A DNA stretch of 64,000 bases from Xylanibacter brevis ATCC 19188 (GCF_000621725.1 NZ_JHXM01000012.1:83974-147973), one strand, 5' to 3'. Positions 20,213 through 28,819 are shown, numbered from the stretch's first letter. Notes: generated by a model from the letters alone, not told the origin. Numbers and translations are program-made.

Positions 20213-20424
20213 GCCAGTATCCCTCCGTTCTTTTGGCAGATGATAAGTACGTCATCAATTGTCTCATCCATTGACTGCAGGTGTTCTACATCATAGAATT
20301 CAATAAGGAATGCTAATCCCTTATGCTCATGCAGATAGCGGAAAGCAGCTTGTCGTGTCATAGAAAAACGCTGTCCGAAAGCCTGTATACATGCAGTTAG
20401 AAATGGAATCTGATACTTACTCAT
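20209..20424 (-). CDS. DUF3791-family small protein
   Basis: 71 residues. The pattern FLTACIQAFGQRFSMTRQAA - YLHEHKGLAFLIEFYDVEH - LQSMDETIDDVLIICQKNGG fits DUF3791, a small helical family nearly always encoded with DUF3990 proteins. It is presumed to be the protective or partner component of a toxin-antitoxin-like pair. A -7 box TATCTTTG (20458-20451) lies about 27 nt upstream of the start, but no well-spaced -33 TTTG is seen. With the DUF3990 gene deleted it is an orphan. Confidence 0.72.
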   Translation of the reverse strand: MSKYQIPFLTACIQAFGQRFSMTRQAAFRYLHEHKGLAFLIEFYDVEHLQSMDETIDDVLIICQKNGGILA

Positions 20425-20581
20425 ATTGCCGTTCTTTATATATTATGACGCAAAGATAGTAAAAATAACATAAACTGTTTACATTTTATCTAAAAAAATA
20501 GGGATCAGCTATAGTTTTACAATTTCAGAATAATTATTATTCGTAGCGAGTAAATATGCATATAAGAGCACCTTTATTTGT

Positions 20582-20640
20582 TAAAATTGCACTACAATAG
20601 TGCAATTTTTATATAATTTCTGCACTACTTTAGTGCAATT
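20582..20640. repeat. Palindromic repeat, left copy flanking the ATPase gene
   Basis: Contains two dyads sharing the core TGCACTA-nnn-TAGTGCA: one with 12-nt arms (AAAATTGCACTA / TAGTGCAATTTT) around CAA, and a second around CTT, with centres 33 nt apart. It matches the copy at 21901-21960 at 57 of 60 positions counted from 20581. It ends 5 nt before the -7 box of the ATPase gene, so it occupies the -33 region and could be an operator. Confidence 0.85.
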
Positions 20641-20644
20641 ATAC

Positions 20645-20652
20645 TATATTTG
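20645..20652 (+). promoter_or_regulatory. -7 box of the ATPase gene
   Basis: TATATTTG is a perfect TAnnTTTG box. It fixes the translation start: an upstream in-frame codon at 20650 lies inside the box, so the ATG at 20680 must be used. The expected -33 TTTG is replaced by the palindromic repeat. Confidence 0.65.
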
Positions 20653-20679
20653 CAGTCAAATAATAAAGAAATAACGCTT

Positions 20680-21852
20680 ATGGACATCACGCTCATTGAA
20701 TTTATGGAAGGCCAGTTGAAGCAAACCACTTCAACCTTTCACCGCTATATGTTTGACCAAATTAGCTGGGATTCGAGGATGTTTGGACTTGTTGGACCAC
20801 GTGGTATAGGTAAATCCACAATGATCCTGCAGTATATCAAGGAGCACAGGGATTCAAGAAACATACTGTATATAAGTGCAGACCACTTATATTTTTCATC
20901 ACACAATCTCGTTGACACTGTGGATGAGTTTATTAAAGAAGGTGGCGAGCAAATATTTATAGACGAGATACATAAGTATGAAAACTGGTCGCGCGAGTTA
21001 AAACAGATATACGATTCACATCCAGATGTAAAGATCGGCTTCACAGGTTCATCGGTACTCGATATATATAAAGGCTTTTCTGACTTAAGCCGCAGAGCAC
21101 CAATCTTTATGATGCAAGGCCTATCGTTCAGAGAGTATCTTAAACTGTTTCACAACATAGACGCTTCTATTTATACATTAGAAGACGTCTTGGCGTTGAA
21201 GGCAGTTGTAGCCGATGTCAATCATCCGCTGCCATTGTTCCGCGACTATCTGAAGAGGGGTTATTATCCCTTCTCCAGTGATTCTGACTTTGAGTTGAAA
21301 CTTCGTCAAGTTATCAACCAAACGATGGAGGTTGACATACCGCAATTTGCCAACATGACTGCCTCTACAGGTAGAAAGCTGAAGAAACTTTTATCTGTTA
21401 TTGCCCAAAGTGTGCCTTTCAAACCAGTCATGGATTCATTATCGACAGTAGTTGGTGTGAGCCGAAATATATTACCAGACTATTTCCTTTATATGGAACA
21501 GGCTGGTATGATTGGCCAGCTGCGTGATGACACTGGTGGCATCAGAGGAATTGGAAAAGTCGAGAAAGTATATCTAGACAACCCTAACATCGCATACCTA
21601 TTAGGAGGACCGACCACTGATATTGGCAACATCCGCGAAACATTCTTCTACAACCAGATGCGTATCGTTTCAGATGTCATCAGTTCACGCATCAGCGACT
21701 TTGAGATAGATGGAAAGACACTTGAGGTAGGCGGAAAGAATAAGGGTAAGAAACAAATAACCACTGCCAAAGAAGGCTATATTGTGAAAGACGATATTGA
21801 ATTCGGCTCAGGCAACATTATCCCCCTTTGGGCCTTCGGGTTGATGTATTAA
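20680..21852 (+). CDS. AAA/DUF4143-type P-loop ATPase
   Basis: 390 residues from the ATG at 20680. Walker A is GPRGIGKST (about 39-47), Walker B IFIDEI (about 92-97), and IGFTGSSVLDIYKG resembles sensor 1. The C-terminal half has the winged-helix and nuclease-like layout of the AAA_14/DUF4143 family. These cytosolic ATPases are frequent, highly duplicated accessory genes in Bacteroidetes with unknown roles, sometimes linked to defence or mobile DNA. The gene stands alone between two almost identical palindromic repeats, as if moved or duplicated as a cassette. Confidence 0.85.
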   Translation: MDITLIEFMEGQLKQTTSTFHRYMFDQISWDSRMFGLVGPRGIGKSTMILQYIKEHRDSRNILYISADHLYFSSHNLVDTVDEFIKEGGEQIFIDEIHKYENWSRELKQIYDSHPDVKIGFTGSSVLDIYKGFSDLSRRAPIFMMQGLSFREYLKLFHNIDASIYTLEDVLALKAVVADVNHPLPLFRDYLKRGYYPFSSDSDFELKLRQVINQTMEVDIPQFANMTASTGRKLKKLLSVIAQSVPFKPVMDSLSTVVGVSRNILPDYFLYMEQAGMIGQLRDDTGGIRGIGKVEKVYLDNPNIAYLLGGPTTDIGNIRETFFYNQMRIVSDVISSRISDFEIDGKTLEVGGKNKGKKQITTAKEGYIVKDDIEFGSGNIIPLWAFGLMY

Positions 21853-21900
21853 TGTAAAAATGGAATAACGATTGAAGATTTGTCCATCGTCCCTCCTATA

Positions 21901-21960
21901 TCAAAATTGCACTACAATAGTGCAATTTTGATATGATTTCTGCACTACTTTAGTGCAATT
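21901..21960. repeat. Palindromic repeat, right copy flanking the ATPase gene
   Basis: Differs from 20581-20640 at only three positions (second base, a T/G, and an A/G). It keeps both TGCACTA-nnn-TAGTGCA dyads and their spacing. It begins 48 nt after the ATPase stop codon. No TAnnTTTG box follows, unlike the left copy. Confidence 0.85.
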
Positions 21961-21976
21961 TAACAAAGAACATGAA

Positions 21977-22025
21977 GACAGGTAGTTGAACGAAACCCGC
22001 AATCAGTTTCATTCAACTACCTGTC
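21977..22025. repeat. 20-bp inverted repeat (long hairpin)
   Basis: Arms at 21977-21996 and 22006-22025 pair over 20 bp with one G/T-type mismatch around a 9-nt loop. The core is GACAGGTAGTTGAA. It may end the ATPase transcript, but no T-run follows, so another role is possible. Confidence 0.6.
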
Positions 22026-22030
22026 ACCAA

Positions 22031-22102
22031 TTACGTAGTTCTTCGACGAGCGAAGCGGCAGACCGAGCGGATGATGAAGTCGATCTCTTCTTCCGTCAGG
22101 CT
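22031..22102 (-). pseudogene. 3' tail of an unidentified gene
   Basis: The minus strand reads SLTEEEIDFIIRSVCRFA followed by a basic tail and TAA at 22031. An in-frame stop (22105-22103) lies immediately upstream. The amphipathic LTEEEIDFI pattern looks like a genuine protein C-terminus, such as the last helix of some PLP-dependent enzymes, but identity is not established. Neighbouring sequence shows no continuation, so this is a fragment among other broken genes. Confidence 0.35.
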
Positions 22103-22190
22103 TCAGATGTCACTCACCGTGTCATCAGACCATATAACACTTGTGTCACGGAACTAGGTACATGACAAATTCTGTTTTTCCATATATTAT

Positions 22191-22221
22191 TTTGGATTTT
22201 CAGATTTTATTTCTATTTTTG
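22191..22221 (+). promoter_or_regulatory. Promoter of the antitoxin/toxin remnant operon
   Basis: TTTG (22191-22194), 19 nt spacing, then TATTTTTG (22214-22221). This is an exact Bacteroidetes promoter 21 nt before the antitoxin ATG at 22243, and it argues against the longer upstream start at 22141. Confidence 0.8.
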
Positions 22222-22242
22222 CATCGAGAAAAATATTATGAT

Positions 22243-22491
22243 ATGACATCAATACAGATGAACGCCGAACTGCTCCGAAATATGAGCATCATAGCAGAGG
22301 ACGAAAATCTGCTGAAGCGTGCAGCCAAATATCTGCGCAAACTTGTCGCTGAGAAACAGGCAGATTCTACGCTCATGACGAAGGAGGATTTCTTTGCTCG
22401 AGTAGATGAGGCAGAGAAAGAAATCGCTGAGGGTAAAGGTATCACCTTTACAAATAAAGACGACATGAATGCTTGGCTAAATTCGCTCTGA
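22243..22491 (+). CDS. Antitoxin-like small protein (YoeB-partner type)
   Basis: 82 residues from the ATG at 22243, chosen because the promoter lies just upstream. Helical and charged: NAELLRNMSIIAEDENLLKR, then LMTKEDFFARVDEAEKEIAE, ending NKDDMNAWLNSL. Short proteins of this kind, with an N-terminal DNA-binding/dimer part and an acidic toxin-binding tail, precede RelE/YoeB mRNA interferases in Bacteroidetes. The toxin start codon overlaps the stop codon (TGATGA). The partner toxin is broken, so this gene may persist as an orphan repressor or anti-addiction factor. Confidence 0.6.
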   Translation: MTSIQMNAELLRNMSIIAEDENLLKRAAKYLRKLVAEKQADSTLMTKEDFFARVDEAEKEIAEGKGITFTNKDDMNAWLNSL

Positions 22492-22624
22492 TGAAATACG
22501 CTGTAAGCCAGAGAATCGTTGGAGCCGACAAATCACCAAGAAACATCGTTTGGTGTATCGCATCTTCGAGACCGAAGTTTACGTAGATGTTCTTTCTGCT
22601 TATGGGCATTACGATGACAAGTGA
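22491..22624 (+). pseudogene. YoeB/Txe-type toxin with internal deletion
   Basis: The start ATGAAATACGCTGT encodes MKYAV, a normal toxin N-terminus. The frame then shifts and continues as KPENRWSRQITKKHRLVYRI, ending with YGHYDDK and a stop at 22622-22624. This matches the C-terminal core of YoeB/Txe (KPE, WSRRI, HRLVY, then a terminal HY-type motif). The middle roughly 40 codons are missing and the two parts are out of frame, so no active mRNA interferase can be made. It overlaps the antitoxin stop by one base. Confidence 0.7.
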
Positions 22625-22636
22625 TTGATTATTCAT

Positions 22637-22667
22637 AGTATGTCAGGTATAAGGTACCTGACATACT
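22637..22667. repeat. Perfect 13-bp palindrome, TGTCAGGTA family
   Basis: AGTATGTCAGGTA and TACCTGACATACT are exact reverse complements around 5 nt. It sits just upstream of a -7 box TACCTTTG (22671-22678). Related palindromes occur at 22141-22168, 22726-22752 and 23447-23483. Confidence 0.8.
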
Positions 22668-22725
22668 TTGTACCTTTGCCCCAATAATTACAATACTTTA
22701 AGATTTTAAGGATATGGCACAGAGT

Positions 22726-22752
22726 TGTGTCAGGAACCTGGTACATGACACA
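22726..22752. repeat. Palindrome at the 5' break of the helicase fragment
   Basis: TGTGTCA and TGACACA arms around GGAACCTGGTACA. It marks the point where helicase coding sequence begins and shares GTACATGACAC with the copy at 23471, in the same family as the perfect palindrome at 22637. Confidence 0.6.
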
Positions 22753-23401
22753 CACGGTCTTTGTGGTAGGTCTCGAAGAGAATATCTTCCCTTCACCCAT
22801 GTGTACCGACTCCATGCGTGCCCTCGAAGAAGAGCGTCGCTTGCTCTATGTTGCCATCACCCGTGCCGAGAAGCATTGCATCCTCACCTGCGCACAGAAC
22901 CGTTTCCGTTTCGGACGTGTGGAGTACGACACCCCCTCACGTTTCATTCGCGATATCGACCCCTCGTTGCTCTATGTCGATTCCGCCAAGGAAGTGCCCG
23001 AGCGCGACTACGGCACCAGTCGTTTGCCGTGGACCCAGAATCCCCGTCCCGTGGCGTCGCAGTTCAAGGCCGACCCCATGCCCCGCCAGGTGGCACCCCG
23101 CAGACCGGAGCCTGCCGTGGATCCCTTCTCCGACAGCTTCAAGAAACGGCTCGTCAGGGAGAGTGGGGGACGCTTCAAACCCGTGCGTGCGCAAGTCCCG
23201 GCTATGTCCTCAGCCCCAGTCCCTGCCTCTTCGTCTGCCGCCCTTCGCGAAGGCAACGTCATCGAGCATCAGCGCTTCGGCATAGGTACCGTCGTCAAGG
23301 TAGAGGGAAGTGGTGAGAACGAGAAGGCCACCGTTCAGTTCCGCAATCTCGGCACCAAGCAGCTCCTCCTTAAGTTTGCCAAGTTCAAGATTATCTCGTA
23401 A
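22727..23401 (+). pseudogene. C-terminal fragment of a UvrD/PcrA-type helicase
   Basis: About 215 codons are open from the palindrome to TAA at 23401. VFVVGLEENIFPSP and ALEEERRLLYVAITRAEKHC are motifs V/VI of superfamily 1 UvrD/PcrA/Rep helicases. The C-terminus ends VIEHQRFGIGTVVKVEGSGE, the Tudor-like tail of PcrA that contacts RNA polymerase. All upstream domains (Walker A, 1A-2A core) are absent, so this cannot be an active helicase. The apparent GTG start lies within the palindrome. It is a duplicated or displaced 3' piece; the full-length gene is presumably elsewhere. Confidence 0.85.
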
Positions 23402-23446
23402 AATTGGCAATTCATTTGGAAAACGACTAAATAACTGCAATACAAA

Positions 23447-23483
23447 ATGTGTCATGTACCTGATTACCTAGTACATGACACAT
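23447..23483. repeat. Perfect 13-bp palindrome between converging genes
   Basis: ATGTGTCATGTAC (23447-23459) and GTACATGACACAT (23471-23483) flank 11 nt. It lies between the helicase fragment and the C10 protease stop codon and may act as a bidirectional terminator. It belongs to the same repeat family as 22726-22752. Confidence 0.75.
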
Positions 23484-23498
23484 CTGATTACGGGGGAT

Positions 23499-26400
23499 TT
23501 ACTCCAATCGTGTTGTGTATTTCAGCGTTACTGTTCCCTGACGATTTATCTCGGTTGTTTTAATGTCGTCAATAGTGACGTGCTGTTCGAAGGTGCCCTG
23601 AGTACCCTGAATAGCGAAATGGTCCCAGTCGACATTCTCCACACGGTCCACCACGAGGGCGGTAATATCGTAGGTGCCGGCACCCGTATAGCTGACAACA
23701 TAGGTGCCTTCTTCCTCGGCAGGCGTCAGCGTGAAGTCGCAGTCTATCTTGTGTGTCAGCGTGCCAGAGAGAACATCGTTGTTGTTAAAGAGATACATCG
23801 TATTTCCAAGATCCTTGCTGTTGAAAGCATTCATGAAGTCCTCAAGTTTGTTTTCCGTGAACTTGTAGGTGGTATTGATGGTGAACTTGCCTGTGCCTGT
23901 GTTGCCCTCCATCATGCCGACGATATCATCACCAATCTTGATGTGACCAGATTTGTCAACAGTAATGAAATCATGCCGTTTGAAGAATCGTTCTATCTCC
24001 GTCTGGAAGCGTGAGTTCTTGTGTAGGACATCATTAAGCAAGAAGCTACCTTCATCAATACCGCCCTCATAATATTCCTTCTCTCCGCCGCTGAATTTCG
24101 ACTTTGTACCAGCAAAGGTAGCTGGGAATGTTATTTGGGCTGGATCGTAAACAAGTGAGAGATTCATCAGGCGAGGCACTTCTATCTCCATGCCACCTGT
24201 GGCGAGGTCGAAATAAATGTGCTGTTTGCCTGTGCCTTCAGGAATCTGGAAGTTGAACGTCTTCTGTTCCACGCCGTCACGGTTGTAGAGCGTTACTTGT
24301 GTCTTCATCTTGTTCTTCACAAGGGCATATTCGGTGAAATAGCCATATCCTAGCGTTCCGTTGTCCTTAATAGTCATCTCCCAGCTCTTAGCATCGCTGA
24401 CAGAACTGGGCAATTCGGTGAAGCGAACTTTCCAACCTGCGAACTTCGATTTCTCGCCTTCTTTCCACGAGGAGTCTGTAAAACGCAGGCTCAGCTCGGT
24501 ATTCATCATGTCGGCCACGTCTTTCAGCGCTTTGTGGTAACGGTTCTCCGATTCCACCCTAATAGCGTCTCTGATAGCTTCAATGACTATCCCCAGCTCG
24601 CCATTCATCAGTTCGGCAAAATATTCGTTGCTGATTTGTTCTTTTATCCAGGGTTCGCTATCAATATCGTGTGTAGAATAAAGACCACGCATCTTTGCCT
24701 CGCCATAAGCAGATTGTCTGACGGATTCGTTGTCATCCCAGAATCGATTGCAATACATCCTTACCGACTGTTCGACATATGCATCCAGCTGATTCTTATT
24801 CATCTTTCCCTCAGCAAACACAGGGTATAAGTAGTCATACCAGTCTTTAGGCGTGCGGAAATATCTGTGCGGATATTTTTGATTGCCCGTATTCAAATCA
24901 GCATTACCATCATAATACTTGGAAAAGCCATTCAAGTCGTCATAACCAGCCTTGCTATAATAATAATGGTATGCCTCACGGAAATATTCGCGTGTGGCGT
25001 TTTGGATGGTTGTACCAAACTTATTCAGCGCAATACCAATAAAGGCAACACCAGCCATCGATACCGTCATGACAGGCGTGCCGATATAGGCGGACGCTTT
25101 TCCGACAGCATAGTTCATGATAGTGCTCAGCGTGTTAGATGCCACCCCAACGTTGTCGCCCTTGATATCGGCTGCTGCCACGTCGAGGATGCTTAGTGCT
25201 GTTCCTAAATAACCCATTCTCTCAGAGAGCTTGTCGAGCTTTTCAGGGCGGAAGTCATATAATGCTTCTCCCACGCCACGTACTACGTTCCAGACTCCAT
25301 CCAATCCAACGCTCTGCCAGAACTGGAAGTCGCTCTTGAACTCCTGAATCATCTTGTCGTCAGGATCATCCGAAGAAACTATCTTCAGCAGTTTCTGCAT
25401 GGCCTCGTCGAAAGTGTATATATGTGGAGAAAGTTCATAGAAATTGAGAGTGGCTTTCATCGACCCATCATCTAAGGTATAGAATATGCTAAAGGTGGAA
25501 AGATGATTCGTTTTAATGGTGATGGTGCCCGTCGCTTCATCGTAAGAGAAACATACGGGTTCCCATTCTCCAGTTTTTGTGTTGTAGTAAGCTGCATGTG
25601 GAATTTCGTCAGCACTTAGCGACACGGGGATGGTGATGTCGGCAACGCCACTCAGCTGATGTTCACCATTCGACAGGCTCAAATCTACAGCAAAGCCACG
25701 AGTGACACCCTCCACTACTTGAGGTTTCAGAAGCATATTGCGCACACACAACTGTACATCGTCATCAATACAGGTGGAGCTGAAGCGCACGGAGCATTTC
25801 TGGGCATCCACGGTGAACGTAGAGTCGTTCAGGGCAAACACCTCGGCGTTCTCATACACAAAGCCCGGCATCCATGAGATGCTGTCAACGGCGGTCACGG
25901 TTGTTGTCAGGTCTTCCTTGCCATTACGATGGATAATGACGTGCAGCCCGTCATCGGCAATCTCCATGCCTGTTATCTCGCTCACGGGAATGTTGATGCG
26001 TTGCAGTCCATTCTCATCTCTTATGGTCACCACCATGCTGTATTCGCGTTCCTGGTCGGGTAGTGGAGCGAAGTCCTGGTCACCAACGATATTGGGGAAG
26101 TGGCACCATCCAGGAGCATTCTGGTAGAGTTCTTCGGTACCATAAGGCACATGCAGCGTGATGTTAGGAGAGTTTTCGAATATTTTCTCGTTAAATGTTG
26201 TGTCGTTGATCACGGGCGGCACTTCGTGAAGGCAAGTCAGGCTGCCAAGCGTCTCGCAATGGATAAAGGCATTGTCTAGCTCCAATATGGTATTGGGAAT
26301 TGTCACCTCGTAGTAGTAGCTTCCAAAAGATGTTGGTCTTGAGGTTATGCTACCGGGCTCCATCTTCACCATGTTCGTTGGTAATTCCAGTAAACTTCCA

Positions 26401-28331
26401 CCTACATCAGAATAGACGGGCATAAGCAGAATGAGGCTTGACTTATTCTTGTTGAATAGGAATGCGCCACCACCCGAGAAATAAGGATTCTCATCAGAAA
26501 CCTCAAGGCTTGCCAACGCGCCATAGGCCGTAAGGGCATTGTTAAATGCCGTAGGTTCAATATGTCTGAGCGTAGCGGGAATCTTGAAGTTGTCCCTTGG
26601 GAAACGGGCACCGGCAAAGGCTCTTTCGCCGACGCTCACCAAGTGTGAGAATACCGGCTCTTTGTCCACGAACGTAGCACTAAAGAAGGCTGAATCACCC
26701 AGCGAGGTGATGCACCCCAGCCACTCACCACAATCGGGCTTCGAGATGGCAAAGGCTGCGTCGCCAACTTCAAATGCAGGGCTACGGCTAACAACCTCTG
26801 TGAGTGGACACATATAGAAGGCTTTCTTTCCTATGCGACGTACATTCTTGCCGATGGTGAGCTTCTTGACGCCAGTCAGTTGGAAAGCGTTGTCGGGTAC
26901 TTGCTCCAACTTGTCACTCAGCACCACTTCGTTGATTCTGGTATTGGCAAAGGAGAATGGATCTACAGACTCGATGTTGTCTCCCATTATCACCTTCTCA
27001 AATTGTCCTTTCCCATAGAATGCCATTCGGCGAATGCGTGTGACCTTATAGACTGTTTCGTCTGTGTCGGTTACAGTAGAGGGAATGTTGAGCGTAACGC
27101 CGTCACCACCCGTCTTCATACAATCTATAATAGTGGCGAGACCTGTCTCCTTGACCAGTTCATACTTGTAATCGCCAATCACCTTGACGGCTGGGTCGTA
27201 TGGACGAATGCCTGTATAGAGATACACATCGGCAAAAAAACTGCAGATGGCATTTTTGTAAAAGCCATCACCATCGCCTCCCCAACCATAGTTGAAATGG
27301 AAGTAGTTGGTCGATGTATAGCCATCGCAAACCAAAGCATGAGGTTCTCCTACCATTCCGCCGCCACAATAGAGCATGGGACGCTGCTTGTCGAGTTCTG
27401 CCCTCATGACATCCAGCAATCCTGATGCCAGAGAATCACGATGCAGCTCAATGCCATATTCGTCATCAAGGTTATACCCAAAGTTCGTGACCAGCGGCTC
27501 ATAAATAAACGGGGTTCTGCTTGCCTCAGGAGTATAATCCGTGCCGAATGCCTTACCAATGTCGGCCATCAATTGAGCCACAGCAACAGCCTGCTCGTAG
27601 TTATAGGTCACAACCTCTTCTTGGTAGCCCTCTTCGTCCTTTGAGTAATACATGTCGTAGCGGTCAACCATTTTGTCCCAGTCGTAGACATGACCCGAGA
27701 AATCCACATCTTTATCATTTACACGGATTTTTCCCATCGACTCCTTTGGCCACTCCCAATAGTTCATCAGCTGAGCGATGGCCACAGGACCGCACCCCGC
27801 AGGACATCCCTCAGGACAAAACATATTAAAGGGAGCCGCCTGATCCCACGTTGTTGTCAGTAACGGACCAACCATCACGGTACCCATGTCGGCTTTTGCC
27901 TTTTGAGAAGATGGCGATGCAAGTGCAGGATTCTTTCGCAGCTTGTCAATAGCATCGGAATAAAAGCTAAGCAGGTCTTTCAACTGAACGGGACAGCTGT
28001 CGTAGGAGAACGAGCCGTGGTCACAATAGCCCAGCACCTCACAGTCCGTGCCGCTCTCGCCCGACACAATCACAAAACCTTGGTCGTTGCCAAGATTTAC
28101 GACATACACATTGTCTTTGTTGGCAGCCACCTTCGACTGTAGGGCATGAGCCATCTTCGGCATCAAAGTATGCTTCGGAGCACGATAGCCCTTAACCTTA
28201 GCCATACTAGGCTGACTATTGACAACAAACTGGGAGGCTATCTGAATAGCTTGATCTTCGGAGATGTCCTCGGCAAATACTGCATTCGTGACAAGGAATG
28301 CGGCGAACAATATGAAAAGGATCTTCTTCAT
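23499..28331 (-). CDS. Very large C10-family cysteine protease with BspA-like leucine-rich repeats
   Basis: 1610 residues with a signal peptide (MKKILFILFAAFLVTNAVFA). Residues about 20-140 form a Spi-type inhibitory prodomain. The C10 (streptopain/interpain) peptidase follows: Cys180 in AGCGPVAIAQLMNYW aligns with the catalytic cysteine of the usual GCVATAMAQ motif, and His331 lies in GEPHALVCDGY. Residues about 400-720 are BspA-type LRR_5 repeats (AFYGKGQFEKVIMGDNIESV). The remaining roughly 850 residues are unassigned beta-rich and helical sequence with a hydrophobic stretch near 1075-1120. It is probably secreted, digesting or adhering to host or dietary protein. The start overlaps the upstream gene stop (ATGA). 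Confidence 0.85.
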   Translation of the reverse strand: MKKILFILFAAFLVTNAVFAEDISEDQAIQIASQFVVNSQPSMAKVKGYRAPKHTLMPKMAHALQSKVAANKDNVYVVNLGNDQGFVIVSGESGTDCEVLGYCDHGSFSYDSCPVQLKDLLSFYSDAIDKLRKNPALASPSSQKAKADMGTVMVGPLLTTTWDQAAPFNMFCPEGCPAGCGPVAIAQLMNYWEWPKESMGKIRVNDKDVDFSGHVYDWDKMVDRYDMYYSKDEEGYQEEVVTYNYEQAVAVAQLMADIGKAFGTDYTPEASRTPFIYEPLVTNFGYNLDDEYGIELHRDSLASGLLDVMRAELDKQRPMLYCGGGMVGEPHALVCDGYTSTNYFHFNYGWGGDGDGFYKNAICSFFADVYLYTGIRPYDPAVKVIGDYKYELVKETGLATIIDCMKTGGDGVTLNIPSTVTDTDETVYKVTRIRRMAFYGKGQFEKVIMGDNIESVDPFSFANTRINEVVLSDKLEQVPDNAFQLTGVKKLTIGKNVRRIGKKAFYMCPLTEVVSRSPAFEVGDAAFAISKPDCGEWLGCITSLGDSAFFSATFVDKEPVFSHLVSVGERAFAGARFPRDNFKIPATLRHIEPTAFNNALTAYGALASLEVSDENPYFSGGGAFLFNKNKSSLILLMPVYSDVGGSLLELPTNMVKMEPGSITSRPTSFGSYYYEVTIPNTILELDNAFIHCETLGSLTCLHEVPPVINDTTFNEKIFENSPNITLHVPYGTEELYQNAPGWCHFPNIVGDQDFAPLPDQEREYSMVVTIRDENGLQRINIPVSEITGMEIADDGLHVIIHRNGKEDLTTTVTAVDSISWMPGFVYENAEVFALNDSTFTVDAQKCSVRFSSTCIDDDVQLCVRNMLLKPQVVEGVTRGFAVDLSLSNGEHQLSGVADITIPVSLSADEIPHAAYYNTKTGEWEPVCFSYDEATGTITIKTNHLSTFSIFYTLDDGSMKATLNFYELSPHIYTFDEAMQKLLKIVSSDDPDDKMIQEFKSDFQFWQSVGLDGVWNVVRGVGEALYDFRPEKLDKLSERMGYLGTALSILDVAAADIKGDNVGVASNTLSTIMNYAVGKASAYIGTPVMTVSMAGVAFIGIALNKFGTTIQNATREYFREAYHYYYSKAGYDDLNGFSKYYDGNADLNTGNQKYPHRYFRTPKDWYDYLYPVFAEGKMNKNQLDAYVEQSVRMYCNRFWDDNESVRQSAYGEAKMRGLYSTHDIDSEPWIKEQISNEYFAELMNGELGIVIEAIRDAIRVESENRYHKALKDVADMMNTELSLRFTDSSWKEGEKSKFAGWKVRFTELPSSVSDAKSWEMTIKDNGTLGYGYFTEYALVKNKMKTQVTLYNRDGVEQKTFNFQIPEGTGKQHIYFDLATGGMEIEVPRLMNLSLVYDPAQITFPATFAGTKSKFSGGEKEYYEGGIDEGSFLLNDVLHKNSRFQTEIERFFKRHDFITVDKSGHIKIGDDIVGMMEGNTGTGKFTINTTYKFTENKLEDFMNAFNSKDLGNTMYLFNNNDVLSGTLTHKIDCDFTLTPAEEEGTYVVSYTGAGTYDITALVVDRVENVDWDHFAIQGTQGTFEQHVTIDDIKTTEINRQGTVTLKYTTRLE

Positions 28332-28801
28332 GGCTTGCGGAATTTAAATGAACAATGGTCGGTTTTCATCACATAGACTTGCTTACGAAGTCCGTTAAGA
28401 GAAATCGTGGCGCAACCCTTATCGTCGGTACGCAACTGACATGTTTTCTTGCCTTTCAGGTCGAATACCATAAGCTGCGCACCAGGCTTGCAACCCGTAA
28501 CAACAATGGCATTGCCCTGAAAACGGAACTTCGCATTGACTATTTGCTCTTCAATGCGCGAAGGATCATCCCATGCTGTGTCAAACGTCAGCTTCTTCAA
28601 CTTATAGAGAGGATACTGAACAGCCGTCTTGCGAGTGGTCAGCACCAGCTCGTTGTCGCTATAGGTTACAACGGGCTTCTCTGTAAAGGAAAACACGGTT
28701 ACCTGTCCATCCTGCTGATGAACGGCAAGGGAATTTTGGGCACTCACGGTTGACGCCGACAACATGAGTGACATGGTTAGTAGTATTGTCTTGACTTCCA
28801 T
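28328..28801 (-). CDS. Small secreted protein coupled to the C10 protease
   Basis: 157 residues from the ATG at 28801. An upstream in-frame start at 28822 falls inside the -7 box and is rejected. Signal peptide: TILLTMSLMLSASTVSAQ. The middle has a segment (YPLYKLKKLTFDTA) typical of small Bacteroidales secreted proteins. The end resembles a short type IX-like sorting or beta-sandwich tail (GAQLMVFDLKGKKTCQLRTD). The protease gene starts within its stop codon, so the two are co-translated. A chaperone, inhibitor or anchoring partner is possible; function is not known. Confidence 0.68.
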   Translation of the reverse strand: MEVKTILLTMSLMLSASTVSAQNSLAVHQQDGQVTVFSFTEKPVVTYSDNELVLTTRKTAVQYPLYKLKKLTFDTAWDDPSRIEEQIVNAKFRFQGNAIVVTGCKPGAQLMVFDLKGKKTCQLRTDDKGCATISLNGLRKQVYVMKTDHCSFKFRKP

Positions 28802-28819
28802 AATGTTATAGATTTGCGA

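Noticed and set aside
22714..23316. 200-residue plus-strand ORF in another frame of the helicase fragment
   Set aside because: The frame at 22727-23401 carries recognisable UvrD/PcrA motifs; the other frame is Arg/His-rich shadow.
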